From Echinimonas agarilytica (GTDB taxonomy: Bacteria > Pseudomonadota > Gammaproteobacteria > Enterobacterales > Neiellaceae), in NCBI RefSeq assembly GCF_023703465.1, contig NZ_JAMQGP010000001.1:930001-994000 (forward strand): 64,000 nt of DNA, in the 5' to 3' direction. Positions 51,904-60,797 of the stretch are shown one piece after another (position 1 is the first letter of the stretch; each line of letters begins with the position of its first letter). Both the position numbers and the translations under genes were made by a program. Under the pieces are notes generated by a model. The model was given only the letters and a program-made list of their open reading frames with translations, had not been told where the DNA came from and searched no databases.

Positions 51904-52896
51904 TTAAGGTAACTCGACGCCGCGAGCGCACTGATATAGCTGATACCACTGTTCGCGAGTGAGGGTGAATTTGGTGGCCTGATGGCAGGCATGAATTCGA
52001 TTGACGTTGGTCGTGCCTACTACGGGCTGAATGCGCGCAGGGTGGCGCATGAGCCATGCCAGTACAATGGCTTCTGCACTGGCATTGTAGTGTTCCGCCA
52101 ATTCAGCGACATAGCGCGATGTATGTTGAATTCTAGGGGCGTCATGATGCAACCCTTGCTCTCCAAATAACCCTTGAGCCATACAGCCCCAACCTTGCAG
52201 CTGAATGCCATTCATTTGGCAATATTCCAGAGTGCCACTGCTAAAGTTCACTCGGTGGGCATCGGAATGCCCAACTAATATTCCGTCTTCCAGCCAATCT
52301 AATTTGTTTAAACTCATTTCCAGTTGGTTACATACCAGCGGAGCGCAAAGCGCTGATTGAATGTAGCGCATTTGGTGGCTATTCATATTCGATACCCCAA
52401 AAAACTTCACCTTGCCGCTTGCTCTGAGTGTTTCTAATACCTTGGCGAGTTCGTCTAACTCCATTAGCGGATCAGGACGGTGCAGCATCAATACATCTAG
52501 GTATTCGGTGTTCAGGCGGCCTAATATGCCGTCCACGGATTGTTGTATCCACTGCGCAGAAAAATCGTATCGTTTAGGGCCCTGGGAATCGTCAAATCGA
52601 ATGCCACACTTCGATTGAACATACATCTGAGAGCGTAGGCTCGAATCTTCGGTAAGTACTTGCCCAAAGGCCTGTTCGGCTTTACCAAAGGTGTAGATAT
52701 CAGCATGGTCAAATAGATTGAGTCCCTGATTTAAGTTGGTCTCAATAATCGTTCGAGCTTGCTTGTGATCAGCATCAGACACCGCGTTTTGATTCCACCC
52801 TCCGCCCAGCCCCATGCAGCCATACACAAGCTGGCTGACGCCAGGTAAATACTGATTCAGTGGTAAATTGGGTGCAGATGTTGGTGTTGGGATCAT
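51904..52896 (-). CDS. Aldo/keto reductase (YdhF-type)
   Basis: NAD(P)H-dependent carbonyl reductase with a TIM-barrel fold. The 330-residue product shows the catalytic tetrad: Asp and Tyr in FDHADIYTFGKAEQAFG, Lys in QSKCGIRF, His in LMLHRPDPLM. It also has the C-terminal cofactor segment PVVGTTNVNRI. The pattern is close to E. coli YdhF. The substrate is unknown. It is divergent from a LysR regulator that is probably its controller and is followed by the HbpS-like gene. Confidence 0.92.
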   Translation of the reverse strand: MIPTPTSAPNLPLNQYLPGVSQLVYGCMGLGGGWNQNAVSDADHKQARTIIETNLNQGLNLFDHADIYTFGKAEQAFGQVLTEDSSLRSQMYVQSKCGIRFDDSQGPKRYDFSAQWIQQSVDGILGRLNTEYLDVLMLHRPDPLMELDELAKVLETLRASGKVKFFGVSNMNSHQMRYIQSALCAPLVCNQLEMSLNKLDWLEDGILVGHSDAHRVNFSSGTLEYCQMNGIQLQGWGCMAQGLFGEQGLHHDAPRIQHTSRYVAELAEHYNASAEAIVLAWLMRHPARIQPVVGTTNVNRIHACHQATKFTLTREQWYQLYQCARGVELP

Positions 52897-52969
52897 GGTG
52901 TATAGCTCACAGTTGAAAACACCAGAATCATTCTATGGATAGATTTGAAGAACAAAATAGGCTAATAAT

Positions 52970-52984
52970 GAAAACATTGTTTTC
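52970..52984. promoter_or_regulatory. 15-bp dyad between aldo/keto reductase and LysR genes
   Basis: GAAAACATTGTTTTC, a perfect odd palindrome (7-base arms about a central T) between the divergent genes, 73 bases from the reductase start and 57 from the regulator start. LysR regulators bind such dyads, so it is a candidate operator. No binding data. Confidence 0.55.
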
Positions 52985-53041
52985 TATATAAAACAGTTGG
53001 TGTTCTTATGTGCGTTCAATCGATTGAAGGAGCTTGTTGTT

Positions 53042-53926
53042 ATGCATCAACATAAACGTGTTGAGCGTCTCATGTTGTTTGTGGCACTGGCTGAGAAGCT
53101 TAGTTTTACGCAAGCGGCCAAAAGCCTTTCCATTTCAAAAGGATATTTGTCGGAGCAGATCAAGCGCCTTGAACAGGAATTGCAGTGCCCATTGGTGATT
53201 CGTACCACGCGTTCGGTCCGACTCACCCCGGAAGGTAAACGTGCGTATGCACAAGCACGAGAGATTAAAACGCAGGCCATTGCATTAGAAAAACAGGTCT
53301 TTAACGAGCATCATGCCCTTTCAGGGGAGCTTAAGATCACGGCACCGAAAATGTTCTCTGAGCGTTTTTTAACTGACATTTGCCGTGGTTTTCGTGAGCT
53401 TCATCCCGATATGGTGTTTATCATCGACTCAAGTTACACCACTTACGATCTGAACCATTTTGATTTTGATTTGGGCTTTAGGGCCACTCGAAACCCGCCT
53501 GAAAATATGCGTGCTCGACATCTGTTTGATTATCAACATTGCATTGTGGCTGCGCCCGAATACTTGGCCAAGCACGGTAAACCGTTAGCGGCAGACCACT
53601 TAAACTCGCATGTATGTTTATCGACTCCTCATCAGGTGCAATGGCCTTTGAGATCAGGCCATGTGACAACTCAAGGTTGGATGGTGAACAACCAAAACCA
53701 AGTCCTTAAACAGCAAGCGATAGCGGGGGAGGGCCTTGTGCGCATTGCCGACTACTTTGTTGAGCAAGAACTTGAACAAGGAATGTTAGAAAAAGTGTTA
53801 GAGCATGAGTATGTTGAAGGGCAGGGGATTTACTTGTTTTATCCGCAATCGCCATATCCATCGGCGAAGTTGTCTGCATTTGTCGCTTGGGTTGAACGCT
53901 ATTTTGCAGGAAGAAAACTAAGTTAA
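53042..53926 (+). CDS. LysR-family transcriptional regulator
   Basis: A 294-residue regulator with an N-terminal winged helix-turn-helix (RLMLFVALAEKLSFTQAAKSLSISKGYLSEQIKRLE, residues 9-45) and a C-terminal effector domain (SGELKITAPKMFSERFL, DLGFRATRNPPENM). This is like the DNA-binding family members that control adjacent oxidoreductases. The ATG at 53042 has AAGGAG about 11 bases upstream, and the frame upstream of it is not LysR-like. It is divergent from the aldo/keto reductase gene. Confidence 0.93.
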   Translation: MHQHKRVERLMLFVALAEKLSFTQAAKSLSISKGYLSEQIKRLEQELQCPLVIRTTRSVRLTPEGKRAYAQAREIKTQAIALEKQVFNEHHALSGELKITAPKMFSERFLTDICRGFRELHPDMVFIIDSSYTTYDLNHFDFDLGFRATRNPPENMRARHLFDYQHCIVAAPEYLAKHGKPLAADHLNSHVCLSTPHQVQWPLRSGHVTTQGWMVNNQNQVLKQQAIAGEGLVRIADYFVEQELEQGMLEKVLEHEYVEGQGIYLFYPQSPYPSAKLSAFVAWVERYFAGRKLS

Positions 53927-53945
53927 TTGTTGTTTATAAGTAGAA

Positions 53946-53977
53946 AAGCACCGAATGCTAATGAGCAAACGGTGCTT
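53946..53977 (-). terminator. Terminator hairpin between LysR and alkylsulfatase genes
   Basis: AAGCACCG (53946-53953) and CGGTGCTT (53970-53977) with a 16-base loop. The minus-strand side is followed by TTTT, so it probably ends the alkylsulfatase transcript. Confidence 0.55.
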
Positions 53978-54001
53978 GAAGAATGAATAGCGCTATTTGA
54001 A

Positions 54002-56023
54002 CTAGTGCTGATGTGGCTTGCTTGGCAGTGGCACAATCTCAAAAGCAGGGTCAAACTCCACCAGTGTTCCTAATATCTTGTTGAGTGCTTGAGTGTCGCC
54101 AGAAATACTAGCTTTGCCTTGCTCAACTAAACTATCGAAGTCTGTTTGTTGCAGTACGATCCGAGTCACATCACTTTGCTTCAAACTAATCTGAGCGTCT
54201 GCCTTTTGTGCCTGATTCACATAAATGTTATTCAAGTTGCCATGGCTAAGTTCCACATACAGGTGCGTATTTGTATCTTGTTCATGAATGGACAAACTCA
54301 CCGTGCCAAGATTGGCCGCTTGAATGCTATCGACTTGTACAGCAAGGAAGTCGAACAATGTGCTTAAATCCATTTCGCTTAACACGTCGGGAGATGCCGT
54401 TTTTGGGGTTCCTGGTTGAATACCAGAGCGAAGCTCTTGTGCACCGCTGAGGTAAATGTTGCGCCAACCAGCTCCTTCCGCTTGATAGCCGAGTTGCTCA
54501 TAAGTATCGGCAAGCAACTGGCGCGCCCCTTCATGCTCAGGATTCGCAAGTAAAACTTTGTTCAATGCAGTGGCTACAAAACGATATTCACCTTGCGAAA
54601 AATCTTGGCTCGCTTTTGCCGTGGCTTGATCTGCTCCTCCCATGTACTCGACAAATTTAGTGGCTTCTTGTTGGGTTGGGAGCGGGTTCAAATTGGCTGG
54701 GTTCATGTCAAAATACCCAAGGTACATGTTATAGACCGCACGGGCGTTGTGACTATATGTGCCATGATAGCCATTGGTGTGCCACACATCGTATACCGAC
54801 TTTGGAATGGTCTCTAAAATAGCATCTCCAATGTCTTGTAGTACGACGCCTTGGTTGGCTAAGCGAAGCGATTGGTTGTGCACAAGGCCATAGTTGTCTC
54901 GTTGTAATTTTAAGAATTCATTCACTTCGTTTTGTCCCCACACAGGTGCAGAGTGAGACGCAAATAGAACTTCCACATCATCTCCCCAAGTGGTCACCAT
55001 GCGATTTATTTCGCGTGACCATTTAAGCGAATCTCGTACTTTTGCCCCGCGCAACGTATAGATATTGTGCATGCCATGATAGGTCAACTCGCCCGTCCAT
55101 AGGGCTTTCATAGACGGAATGTAGGTCACCATTTCGGATGCGGCCTCAGTACCGGATGCGTCCATAAAAATCATTTCTAGGCCATCGATGGTGAGTGTTT
55201 CAAATTTCTGGGTACTGTTTAACGTATAGTGAGGTTTCACATATGTGATCTCACCTGATGACAGGCCTTTGGCTAATGCAGCATCAACAATTCCATGGTC
55301 ATGGCGTTGCAGCGTTGAGCCATATTGGTAAGCCGCGCGACGAGACATTGCATTCCCTGCCAATACATTTTCATCCACCACTTCAGCGGTGACGTTATTG
55401 GGACCATAGACTTTCACATCTGGAAAACGTTCTTGAATCGCACGTGAACCACCAAAATGATCGGCATGCGAATGTGAATAAATCATAGCCACAACCGGTA
55501 AGTCGCCGCCTTCAGGCAAATTTGTAAGGGCAAATTCGAGCGATTGTGCGGCGGCTTCTTTGGTGAGCAGTACGTCATACACAATCCAGCCGCTTTGTGA
55601 GCGAATAAAAGTCATAGATGAAAGATCGGTACCTCGAACCTGATAGATACCTTCACGCACTTTATAAAGGCCATTGGCTTGCTGATTGAGCTGAGCTTGG
55701 CGATAAAGTGAGGGGTTTACCGAGTCGGGTATATCTGAACCAATAAACTCAAATGAATCACGAATAATAGCCGATGTGTTTTCGTCTAGGGTCGCAATGA
55801 GGCCCTTGGCATCCAGCTCAAATGCAGTGCGATCATCCCAATTAAGCGTTTCAGCCACCTGCTTATTGGCGTTGATTGTATGCTCAGATGCTGGTTTTCC
55901 ATCGTAATTTAATACGATTGGGGCAAACTCCATTTCTCCATCACCGTGAGCGACGGCAGATTGTGGAACAAGGTGAACCCCAACGATTGTAGCGACTGAA
56001 AAAGCGATGATTGAATGTTTCAT
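54002..56023 (-). CDS. Secreted alkyl-sulfatase (SdsA/YjcS-type metallo-beta-lactamase fold)
   Basis: Zinc hydrolase releasing sulfate from primary alkyl sulfates such as SDS-type detergents. The 673-residue product has a signal peptide (IIAFSVATIVGVHLVPQSAVA). It carries the metallo-beta-lactamase motif SHSHADHFGGS, the second-metal stretch ASHSAPVWG, the family's NAR(A)VYNMYLGYFDMNP dimer region, and a C-terminal SCP2-like substrate domain (about 560-670). The frame extends upstream to 56104, but the ATG at 56023 begins the signal peptide. Divergent from a LysR gene. Confidence 0.93.
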   Translation of the reverse strand: MKHSIIAFSVATIVGVHLVPQSAVAHGDGEMEFAPIVLNYDGKPASEHTINANKQVAETLNWDDRTAFELDAKGLIATLDENTSAIIRDSFEFIGSDIPDSVNPSLYRQAQLNQQANGLYKVREGIYQVRGTDLSSMTFIRSQSGWIVYDVLLTKEAAAQSLEFALTNLPEGGDLPVVAMIYSHSHADHFGGSRAIQERFPDVKVYGPNNVTAEVVDENVLAGNAMSRRAAYQYGSTLQRHDHGIVDAALAKGLSSGEITYVKPHYTLNSTQKFETLTIDGLEMIFMDASGTEAASEMVTYIPSMKALWTGELTYHGMHNIYTLRGAKVRDSLKWSREINRMVTTWGDDVEVLFASHSAPVWGQNEVNEFLKLQRDNYGLVHNQSLRLANQGVVLQDIGDAILETIPKSVYDVWHTNGYHGTYSHNARAVYNMYLGYFDMNPANLNPLPTQQEATKFVEYMGGADQATAKASQDFSQGEYRFVATALNKVLLANPEHEGARQLLADTYEQLGYQAEGAGWRNIYLSGAQELRSGIQPGTPKTASPDVLSEMDLSTLFDFLAVQVDSIQAANLGTVSLSIHEQDTNTHLYVELSHGNLNNIYVNQAQKADAQISLKQSDVTRIVLQQTDFDSLVEQGKASISGDTQALNKILGTLVEFDPAFEIVPLPSKPHQH

Positions 56024-56116
56024 AATTGATCTCGGCCTCAAAGATTTACCCAACACAAAACGAGTGTTTGTTTCAATGAGATCAGTATAAAAAGGCTTAA
56101 TCATTTAATAATTATC

Positions 56117-56129
56117 TATATTGAATATA
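56117..56129. promoter_or_regulatory. LysR-type dyad between alkylsulfatase and LysR genes
   Basis: TATATTGAATATA, a perfect odd palindrome with the T-N11-A form typical of LysR boxes, lying in the 139-base divergent gap (56024-56162). Candidate operator for the regulator at 56163. The surrounding sequence is very AT-rich, so chance is possible. Confidence 0.55.
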
Positions 56130-56162
56130 ATACATTTGATTTATAAATGAATCGGAGGGGCT

Positions 56163-57077
56163 ATGAAGAAGACGTCAGAACAGTTTGATTTGAATTTGCT
56201 GCGTATCTTTTTAAATGTGTACCAATACCAATCGATGTCGAAAGCCGCCGAACATTTAGATCTGAATCAGTCATCAGTCAGCAACGCTATGATTCGACTG
56301 AAAATTGAGCTGGGGGAAGTACTGTTTTTGCGCGAAGGACGCGGCATTAAACCCACGGCATTTGCGGACGAATTCGCCTCTCAAATTAAAGATTCGTTAG
56401 CAACTGTCGAAGCCGTTGTAGCTAATCAACAGCATTTTCAACCCGACCAAACGCAGCGAACGTTTGTGGTGTACTCGAATGAAGTTATGATGTTGATGCT
56501 TGCGCCTATTGTGGCTGAACTCACCCAAGCAACCCAGTGCCGCGTAGAATTTCGAGAAACCCCACCCATCGAACAACGTATTTACGATGATTTGAGTCGC
56601 CAGAAGGTCGACGCTGCGTTAGATCTTTTTCCTCGCATTCCAAGTGCATTTCAGCAGCAGGCCATGCTTCGCCATCAAGGTGTTGTAATTGCAAGCCGCC
56701 ATCATCCTCGAATTCAGGGGCGAATTTCTCAATCGGAGTACTTGAGTGAAGCACATGTAGGCTTGAGAATGCGTCGCTCAGATCTTCATGTGGTCAACTT
56801 TCTGAGTAAGCAACGTATTCCTAACCGCAAAATGATGTGCGAATTCTCTTCTGTGATGGGGTTGATGGCAATGTGTAGTCGTTCTGAATACTTGGGATTT
56901 GTGCCACAAGAGTTTGCTCGGCAATATCAAGATGCTTTTGAATTGCAATTACTCAAGCCGCCTTACGACTTTGAAGCGTTGGAAAGTCAATTGATTTGGC
57001 ATCGCTCAATGTCGGCTCACTCTGCGCATCAGTGGCTCAGAGAAATTCTATCGACGGCAGTGAAAATGCTAAATTGA
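56163..57077 (+). CDS. LysR-family transcriptional regulator
   Basis: A 304-residue regulator with an N-terminal helix-turn-helix (LLRIFLNVYQYQSMSKAAEHLDLNQSSVSNAMIRLK, residues 11-45) and a substrate-binding domain (QRTFVVYSNEVMMLMLAPIV, then QKVDAALDLFPRIPSAFQ). The pattern resembles the NodD/LeuO-like subgroup. GGAGGGG precedes the ATG. It is divergent from the secreted alkylsulfatase, which is its most likely target. Confidence 0.92.
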   Translation: MKKTSEQFDLNLLRIFLNVYQYQSMSKAAEHLDLNQSSVSNAMIRLKIELGEVLFLREGRGIKPTAFADEFASQIKDSLATVEAVVANQQHFQPDQTQRTFVVYSNEVMMLMLAPIVAELTQATQCRVEFRETPPIEQRIYDDLSRQKVDAALDLFPRIPSAFQQQAMLRHQGVVIASRHHPRIQGRISQSEYLSEAHVGLRMRRSDLHVVNFLSKQRIPNRKMMCEFSSVMGLMAMCSRSEYLGFVPQEFARQYQDAFELQLLKPPYDFEALESQLIWHRSMSAHSAHQWLREILSTAVKMLN

Positions 57078-57080
57078 GGC

Positions 57081-57113
57081 CAAAAAAAACCGCTCATCAA
57101 TGATGAACGGTTT
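57081..57113 (-). terminator. Terminator of grcA (minus strand)
   Basis: AAACCG with TCATCA on one side and TGATGA with CGGTTT on the other form a stem with one mismatch. On the minus strand it is followed by eight T. It may also work for the convergent LysR gene, but the plus-strand T-run is short. Confidence 0.7.
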
Positions 57114-57132
57114 GATCGAGCTAACGCTGAGT

Positions 57133-57507
57133 TTACAATTTTTGAGTAAACGTACGTGTAATTACATCGCGTTGCTGTTCGGCTGTTAGCGAGTTGAATC
57201 GAACTGCATAGCCAGATACGCGAATAGTTAGTTGAGGATACTTTTCAGGATTCTCAACGGCATCTTCAAGCGTTTCTCTCGTTAACACGTTGACGTTCAA
57301 ATGCTGACCACCTTCACGAATTGCTGGAGCTTCCACTGGAATCTCACGATATTCGAATTGGCCAAGCGCACTTACATCAACTACATCATCTTCACTGAAA
57401 TCAGCTTTCGCACACAAGCAGCGAGCTTGTTTGTTAGACTCATCCAACAACCAAAAAGAATTCACCAAGTCAGACTTGTCCGCCTGGGTAATTTGAATAC
57501 CAATCAT
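57133..57507 (-). CDS. grcA: Autonomous glycyl radical cofactor GrcA (YfiD)
   Basis: Spare glycyl-radical domain that rescues pyruvate formate-lyase after oxygen damage. The 124-residue product closely follows E. coli GrcA. It shows [40 protein letters not shown] and the radical site [12 protein letters not shown], where the Gly of SGY becomes the radical. The frame opens upstream, but the ATG at 57507 with GGAGAAAG before it gives the known N-terminus. pflB is not in the window. A perfect FNR box lies upstream. Confidence 0.96.
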   Translation of the reverse strand: MIGIQITQADKSDLVNSFWLLDESNKQARCLCAKADFSEDDVVDVSALGQFEYREIPVEAPAIREGGQHLNVNVLTRETLEDAVENPEKYPQLTIRVSGYAVRFNSLTAEQQRDVITRTFTQKL

Positions 57508-57544
57508 CTGCTTTCTCCAAAACACACATAAACATTAAGGTGTA

Positions 57545-57587
57545 TTTTTAGCACACTCAAAATGGGTTGTAGTTTGATCTAAATCAA
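57545..57587 (-). promoter_or_regulatory. FNR box and -10 of grcA
   Basis: TTGATCTAAATCAA (57574-57587) is a perfect TTGAT-N4-ATCAA FNR site. On the minus strand TAAAAA (57550-57545) can serve as the -10. A start near 57538 puts the box centre at about -41.5, the class II activating position. The transcript would lead into grcA about 30 bases later. Anaerobic activation by FNR is a strong inference. Confidence 0.85.
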
Positions 57588-57697
57588 TTATTATTGGGCT
57601 GTCATAAAAAACCTGTAACTAAATTACAGAATTTGTATATAAAACAAGCGCAAGGTCAGATTGACGTAAATGCGACGCCTTAACGCCTCAATCACTG

Positions 57698-57844
57698 ATG
57701 CGGATTGGCATTCTTTTCGGAGCATTTTTCTCTTATGCCAAGCTTTATGTTGCAAGTGAAACCACAAAAAACGTCGAAATAGATTCGAAATTGAAAAATA
57801 TAAGTCTTTCAGGCAACCAAGCAGACCAGCAAGGCGGCTATTGA
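57698..57844 (+). CDS. Possible 48-residue small protein
   Basis: An open frame MRIGILFGAFFSYAKLYVAS, continuing to a polar tail and stopping at TGA 57842-57844, where it overlaps the end of the convergent GGDEF-EAL gene by seven bases. The N-terminus is hydrophobic like a signal or membrane segment. No clear Shine-Dalgarno lies upstream (TCAATCACTG). It may be chance, or a short membrane protein. Confidence 0.22.
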   Translation: MRIGILFGAFFSYAKLYVASETTKNVEIDSKLKNISLSGNQADQQGGY

Positions 57845-60438
57845 GTGTGTGCCAATAGCCATTCCAAAATGGTGTCTTTGTTGGTTGGGCGGCTTATATG
57901 AAAGCCTTGTAAGAACTCACATTCCATTTGTTCTAGCAGCACCATAGTGTCTTCATCTTCAATGCCTTCGGCCACTAAAGACAAGCCCAAGTTTTCGGCC
58001 AATGCCTTCACGGTTCTGACGATGGCTTGATGCTCACTTTGATTCAGCATATTCGTGACGAAGCTACGATCAATTTTCAATCCAGTGATAGGGAAGCGGT
58101 GCAGGTAGCCCAATGATGAGTAGCCGGTACCAAAGTCATCCATCATTAACTGAATGCCCAAACCATTGAGTTCATTTAATACCGTGTGGACTTGTGGTTC
58201 GTCAGAGAGTAAGGCGTGTTCAGTGATCTCAATTCTCAAAGCGCTGGCCGGTAAGCCGGTGACCTCCAAGATATTGGAAATTTGCTCAGGCAACTCAGTT
58301 TGAGAGAAATGCTCGCTTGATAGATTCACTGTCACCGACAAATCAGACAGTTCTGAATGACTTTGTCGCCACTCAGCGAGTTGATAGCAAGCTTGATTTA
58401 GTACGTACCAATCGATTTCTCGTACAAAACCAATTTCAGTCGCTAAATCAATGAAACTACCTGGAAACACTAAACCGTCAGTAGGGTGTTGCCAGCGAAC
58501 CAGTGCCTCTACAGCCATAGGTTTGCGAGTGCCAGACGCCAAAATAGGCTGATAGAAAACTTCAAATTGATTGCGATCAATTGCAACCCGGAGTTCGTTC
58601 TCTAACTTCAAGGCTCGTGTGGCTTCTTCGTGCATGCTTGCGTCAAATAAAACAAATCGACGTCGGCCCTCGGCTTTCGCGCGATACATCGCAGAGTCTG
58701 CATCACGGAGCATTTCCTCTGGCTCTTGGTAGCGTTCGCTGCCCAAGGCAATACCAATACTGGTACCGGTAAAGATTCGTTCGCCTTCCACAAAGAAAGG
58801 TTGATCGAACGATGCACTAATGCGTTGAGCGAGTCGAACTGCATCTTCTTCAGAGCGCATGGGTTCGAGTAAAATAGCAAATTCATCGCCACCTAAACGC
58901 GCAATTAAGTCACGGCCTCGTAAACACCGTCGAATCCGCGACGAGGTTTTCTTGAGTAGCTCGTCGCCCGACATATGCCCAAGGCTGTCGTTCACCAGCT
59001 TGAACCGGTCTAGATCTAAGAACAACACGGCAAAATCAGATTGGCGGTAGCGCCGAGCGCGAGTAAATGCCTCACCCAAACGCTCTAAGAAAATGGTACG
59101 GTTCGGTAAACCCGTCAGTGAGTCATGACTGGCGTCATGTTTTAGTTTGCGCTCAATGCGACGGCGTTCACTAATTTCTTGCTCTAATTCATGGGTACGA
59201 GCGCGAACTTGTTCTTCCAGCCCTTCACGCGCTTGTTTACGCATTAATGTGCTGGTGAGGTGACGAGAAACGAACGTAACCAACTCTAAATCGCGTTTTT
59301 TGTAATGAAAGTCTTTGCTATAACTTTGCAGCACAATTGCACCGATGATGCCTTCATCGCCAATTAACGGGGCGCCAAGCCAAGACTCGCTGCGCGTGCC
59401 TAGCTTTTCTACTTTACCTGAGTTTTCGAGATCTTTAATTTCGGAATTGGACAACAGCATTGGAGTGCCGCGTGACATGATGTATTCGGTTAAGCCTTTT
59501 CCTAGCAGTCGTGGAGCTGGTTTTGAGTCGATTTCATCCACTCGGTACGGGAAACAAAGTTCGCCACTGTCCGAATCTAAAAGAGCCACGTACATATTTG
59601 TGGCTTGAGTGAGGTGAGACACTACATCATGTAGAGCTTGATAAAACTCGTCCATGTGAACGGCCTCATGAGCCATTTCGCTAATATGGAATAAGGCGCG
59701 TTGCAGTTGCTCTGAGCGCTGGCGCTCTTGAATTTCTTTGTGCAGCTCTATGTTTGACTGTGTCAGCTCATGGGTGCGCTGTGAAACGCGTTTTTCAAGG
59801 CTGTCGCGGTAATGGGCGCGCTCAATACTCTGCGCTAGATGATGGGCCACGAATTCCAACACTTGCATGTCTTGGGTGTCGTACCCTTTTTCTGGATCGT
59901 AACTTTGAACGACCACGACACCAATACATTCTTTCTGAGAGATCATGGGGGCGCCTAATAAAAACTCAGGAGCCGATCCCATTTGGATAATTGCGCCACT
60001 CTCTACGAGAGATTTGAATTGTTCTCGGTCTGCCAACACCGGCTCCTGATGTTGAATCAAGTATCCGGTCATGCTTTTTTCAAGGCGTTCAGAGCTTACG
60101 TTGACATGCTTGCCATCGTCATATCGGTCGGCAAGATAGGCGATGCGTAAGTTGCTGTTTTGGCTTTTAAGGCCAATATAGAAGTTTTCGGCGTAGAGCA
60201 GGTTGGCGACGATTTTGTGCAACCCTTTATAGAATAGATCCAGCTCTAGATTTCGGCCAGATAGCTCGGCAATCGTAAACAGTGCTTCCTGTAGGCGATT
60301 CAAATTGGTGTATTTACGAGACAGTGTTTCTACTTCTGGTACCAGTGAGCGAAGCGTATTCAGTTCGTCTAATATTGTCTCTGAAGTCACTAGTTGGTCG
60401 TCGGCCATTAGTGCTTGTTCATCCAAATTTGTATACAT
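57838..60438 (-). CDS. GAF-GAF-GGDEF-EAL c-di-GMP enzyme
   Basis: An 866-residue soluble protein with two GAF domains (about 50-210 and 245-400, each followed by a coiled coil with RTHEL), a GGDEF domain with intact GGDEF (516-520) and an I-site RxxD (507-510) five residues before it. The EAL domain has EAL at 644-646, NLSSEHF, EITEHA, DDFGTGYSSLGYL and AEGIEDEDT. Both catalytic signatures look intact, in contrast to the two membrane proteins at 33-38 kb. There are no membrane segments, so it senses a cytosolic signal through the GAFs. Neighbours give no ligand. Confidence 0.93.
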   Translation of the reverse strand: MYTNLDEQALMADDQLVTSETILDELNTLRSLVPEVETLSRKYTNLNRLQEALFTIAELSGRNLELDLFYKGLHKIVANLLYAENFYIGLKSQNSNLRIAYLADRYDDGKHVNVSSERLEKSMTGYLIQHQEPVLADREQFKSLVESGAIIQMGSAPEFLLGAPMISQKECIGVVVVQSYDPEKGYDTQDMQVLEFVAHHLAQSIERAHYRDSLEKRVSQRTHELTQSNIELHKEIQERQRSEQLQRALFHISEMAHEAVHMDEFYQALHDVVSHLTQATNMYVALLDSDSGELCFPYRVDEIDSKPAPRLLGKGLTEYIMSRGTPMLLSNSEIKDLENSGKVEKLGTRSESWLGAPLIGDEGIIGAIVLQSYSKDFHYKKRDLELVTFVSRHLTSTLMRKQAREGLEEQVRARTHELEQEISERRRIERKLKHDASHDSLTGLPNRTIFLERLGEAFTRARRYRQSDFAVLFLDLDRFKLVNDSLGHMSGDELLKKTSSRIRRCLRGRDLIARLGGDEFAILLEPMRSEEDAVRLAQRISASFDQPFFVEGERIFTGTSIGIALGSERYQEPEEMLRDADSAMYRAKAEGRRRFVLFDASMHEEATRALKLENELRVAIDRNQFEVFYQPILASGTRKPMAVEALVRWQHPTDGLVFPGSFIDLATEIGFVREIDWYVLNQACYQLAEWRQSHSELSDLSVTVNLSSEHFSQTELPEQISNILEVTGLPASALRIEITEHALLSDEPQVHTVLNELNGLGIQLMMDDFGTGYSSLGYLHRFPITGLKIDRSFVTNMLNQSEHQAIVRTVKALAENLGLSLVAEGIEDEDTMVLLEQMECEFLQGFHISRPTNKDTILEWLLAHTQ

Positions 60439-60797
60439 AATCCTTCTACCGCCAATAGGTTATAACAATGATGAACGAGAGTGATGGGAGCTTAAAGCTC
60501 CGAATGTCGTCGTTTGTTCAATGGCACCTGAGGCTCTACTTTGCGTATAAATGCTCAAACGGCGAAAATATTAACATGTGCCCAACAGGTAGGTTCGAGC
60601 TGTAGGTCAAAGTTAAGTGATTAAGTTAAACTTAAATCAGAGAATGCCAAGATATTCGGTTAATTTGAAGGTCTAATTTGGCCTCAATAGAGTTCAAAGC
60701 GTGTTTTATACTTGACTGATTAGATATAAAAGAGGTTTGAATCACTTCAAACAATTGAGAAATTAATGTGCTGGAGGAGATCGTCACAGCTTCGTAG
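60439..60797. other. Gene-free stretch upstream of the GAF-GGDEF-EAL gene
   Basis: 359 bases. It holds the minus-strand promoter region of the gene starting at 60438 and a perfect odd palindrome TTAAGTTAAACTTAA (60621-60635), a possible operator. No coding frame with a ribosome site was seen. Confidence 0.5.
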
